Of a stretch of 64,000 nt of DNA, positions 62,601-64,000 are shown one piece after another; within the stretch, counting starts at the first letter, position 1; every line of letters starts with the position of its first letter. A model generated the notes under the pieces. That model worked only from the letters and a program-made list of their open reading frames with translations. It was not told the DNA's origin and searched no databases. Origin of the DNA: Dioscorea cayenensis subsp. rotundata (taxonomy: Eukaryota > Streptophyta > Magnoliopsida > Dioscoreales > Dioscoreaceae); contig NC_052474.1 in NCBI RefSeq assembly GCF_009730915.1, forward strand, positions 6,979,501 through 7,043,500, given 5' to 3'. Both the position numbers and the translations under genes were made by a program.

Positions 62601-62860
62601 TTCGACATTCAGCACTGATGAGGCCGCGAATGATTCAGGCAAGTCAATTCAGTACTTCTCTCAATCAAAAAGCTAGATGTCATCATACTAGCATCTAATA
62701 GAAAGAAATTGTAATGTATCAGGTGGTGAGAGCTCTTGATACTTTAGTAGATACAGATCTTAACAATGGAGTTCAACCGGGACAGAGTGAAATCTTTGAT
62801 TCAGCGCAGCATTCTGCAGAAATTAATATACTTTCAGAGAATGCCTTTCGGAAGTCATGA
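59635..62860 (+). CDS. Proline-rich extensin-like receptor kinase (PERK)
   Basis: Eight exons, 59635-60418, 60519-60932, 61027-61113, 61195-61265, 61373-61449, 61730-61877, 62477-62638 and 62723-62860, give 626 residues. PERKs are plasma-membrane kinases thought to monitor the cell wall. Residues ~1-200 are Ser/Pro-rich with SPPPP extensin motifs and no classical signal peptide, as usual for PERKs. A membrane span follows ([20 protein letters not shown]) with a KKRRR stop-transfer. The kinase domain has [18 protein letters not shown], the HRD of [13 protein letters not shown], the DFG of VSDFGLAR and APEYAS, so it looks active and of the RD type. Intron 7 has a GC donor (CAG|GCAAGT). All junctions keep the frame. 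The subfamily member is not assigned. Confidence 0.9.
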
Positions 62861-63148
62861 TTTTAGCAGTGAGTTAAGCAGAAATAGCTGGAGAATTCGA
62901 AGAAATTTGTGAACATGTTTGGGTTAAATATGTAGCCATTCTTTCATTTGTTATTGTGAGAAAATCATTTCTGCTGCATTACTGATTATAAAGTGGAAAA
63001 GAGTGTTTTTCTTCAGTTATTCCAGTTTTGGAGGTCATTCTGTATCAAGATTTTTGTGGTTACTTGTAAATTCATTCAATGTGAAAAATTTGTGAAAAAT
63101 TTGAGATTTTTTTTGTTATTTTTGTATGATTAATAACTCCAAATATTG
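62861..63148. other. 3' flank of the PERK gene
   Basis: Probable 3' untranslated region, followed by AT-rich sequence. No further gene. Confidence 0.5.
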
Positions 63149-63412
63149 TGTTTTTTTTTTTGGTTAAAAGAGCTACAAAAGCTAGACTCAACAGCATAAA
63201 AGAAAACAAGACTCAAAGCAAAAACTTAGCCAACGATCATTTTGGCCTATCAATGGCGTGAGTCCCCTTACGTGGGATGTTCGCGCCGAGTGTCGGCGTG
63301 GGCTCTGCGAGTTTCGATCACCCATCTCGATGCAAGGTGAGGGCGCGGTTCTGAGCGTTGCTTTCCTCACGTGTTTCGTCTCTGAGTTCGGTCCTTTGGT
63401 CGCTTTCTAAAC
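63149..63412 (-). mobile_element. Probable retroposon remnant (SINE or LINE 3' end)
   Basis: GC-rich DNA that on the minus strand ends in AACCAAAAAAAAAA (plus-strand T run near 63151). This oligo(A) end points to target-primed insertion. The open minus-strand frame inside is short and matches nothing I know. Confidence 0.35.
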
Positions 63413-63840
63413 AAAAAAAAACAAAAATAACAGTACTTAAAAAAAAATAGGAGGTTTTTTTTAACCAACACAGTTTTAAACACAGAAGACTAACGAATAA
63501 TTAATAATTTTTCTGAGTGATGTAAGTCTCTCATGTAATTTTTTCTTTTTAATTTACATCTAATTATTAATTATTTTTAAAAGAAATCTATGAAATCTTA
63601 TGCTCCATAGTGAAAATTTCAAAACTCAGAAAAAAAAAAAAATCTTGCTTTTTAAAAATGTCACTTCCCTTAAAATAAAGAAAAAGTAAATGATATATAT
63701 AAGAAATTTGTGTGGTTTTAGAAAGATCATTTGACTAATAGATAAAATCGACGAAAATAGTGACGATTATTTCGTAAATAAAAAAAATAAAATTAATCTG
63801 TGAAAATAAAAATATTCAAGGACCAAGACATAATTTACCC

Positions 63841-63895
63841 CATAAAAAATTCTCTGAGAGAGAGACAGAGAGAGAGAGAGAGAGACGAGAGAGAG
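63841..63895. repeat. (GA)n-rich leader
   Basis: GAGA tract directly before the start codon of the next gene, a common form of plant 5' leader. Confidence 0.7.
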
Positions 63896-64000
63896 ATGGA
63901 GGAAGAGGGGGATCCGCAGAGGCTGAAGAAGATCGCGGCGGCGGCGTACGAGTACGAGAACGATCCTCGATGGAAGGACTACTGGGCCAACGTCCTCATC
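63896..64000 (+). CDS. Start of a TMEM33/Pom33-like membrane protein gene (runs off right edge)
   Basis: The ATG follows a GA-rich leader and opens a frame to the window end: MEEEGDPQRLKKIAAAAYEY, then ENDPRWKDYWANVLI. The ENDPRWxDYWxNxLI phrase is how plant transmembrane protein 33 homologues begin in my memory. That family sits in the ER and nuclear envelope and shapes membranes. Only 35 residues are visible, with no membrane span yet, so the family call is tentative. Confidence 0.5.
   Translation, partial: MEEEGDPQRLKKIAAAAYEYENDPRWKDYWANVLI

Overview
This is plant nuclear DNA. The genes are intron-rich, with GT-AG junctions plus one GC-AG, and belong to plant families: a malectin/LRR receptor-like protein, a bHLH162-type factor, the photosystem I assembly factor PSA3, an OTS-type SUMO protease and a PERK kinase. 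They sit in AT-rich intergenic DNA full of (TA)n tracts and nested transposons. It looks like a flowering plant; the sequence alone does not give the species. There is a 1000-base N gap at 7487-8486.

Layout. 172-1976 (-) is the 5' part of an RLP4/At1g25570-like gene running off the left edge. 2468-7486 (-) is a decayed Ty1-copia element whose outer LTR enters the gap. 8756-13930 (+) holds the 3' exons of a symplekin/ESP4 homologue; the upstream exons are frameshifted and the last four are clean. 14.8-19.1 kb is repeat-rich intergenic DNA. 19753-20664 (+) is a three-exon bHLH gene with a TATA box. 21.3-42.7 kb is a transposon graveyard: Tourist-like MITEs, a Pack-MULE-like element carrying two copies of a GC-rich gene fragment, two hAT-type elements with perfect 8-bp target duplications, a solo LTR with a 5-bp duplication, a short LTR element, and a hAT element split by a MULE with ~460-bp inverted repeats and a decayed transposase. 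44340-47440 (-) is PSA3 (3 exons). 48064-55597 (-) is an OTS1/OTS2-like SUMO protease (13 exons). 59635-62860 (+) is a PERK receptor kinase (8 exons). 63896-64000 (+) is the start of a probable TMEM33-like gene.

The host genes do not form one pathway; they are independent transcription units (chloroplast PSI assembly, nuclear desumoylation, pre-mRNA 3'-end processing, cell-wall sensing, transcription). The least conventional item is the composite element at 22115-24594, with its degenerate GCTTAA-type arrays shared with two smaller elements at 17.5 and 18.7 kb.

All exon structures are read by eye from reading frames, splice consensus and remembered family sequences. No alignment or database search was run.
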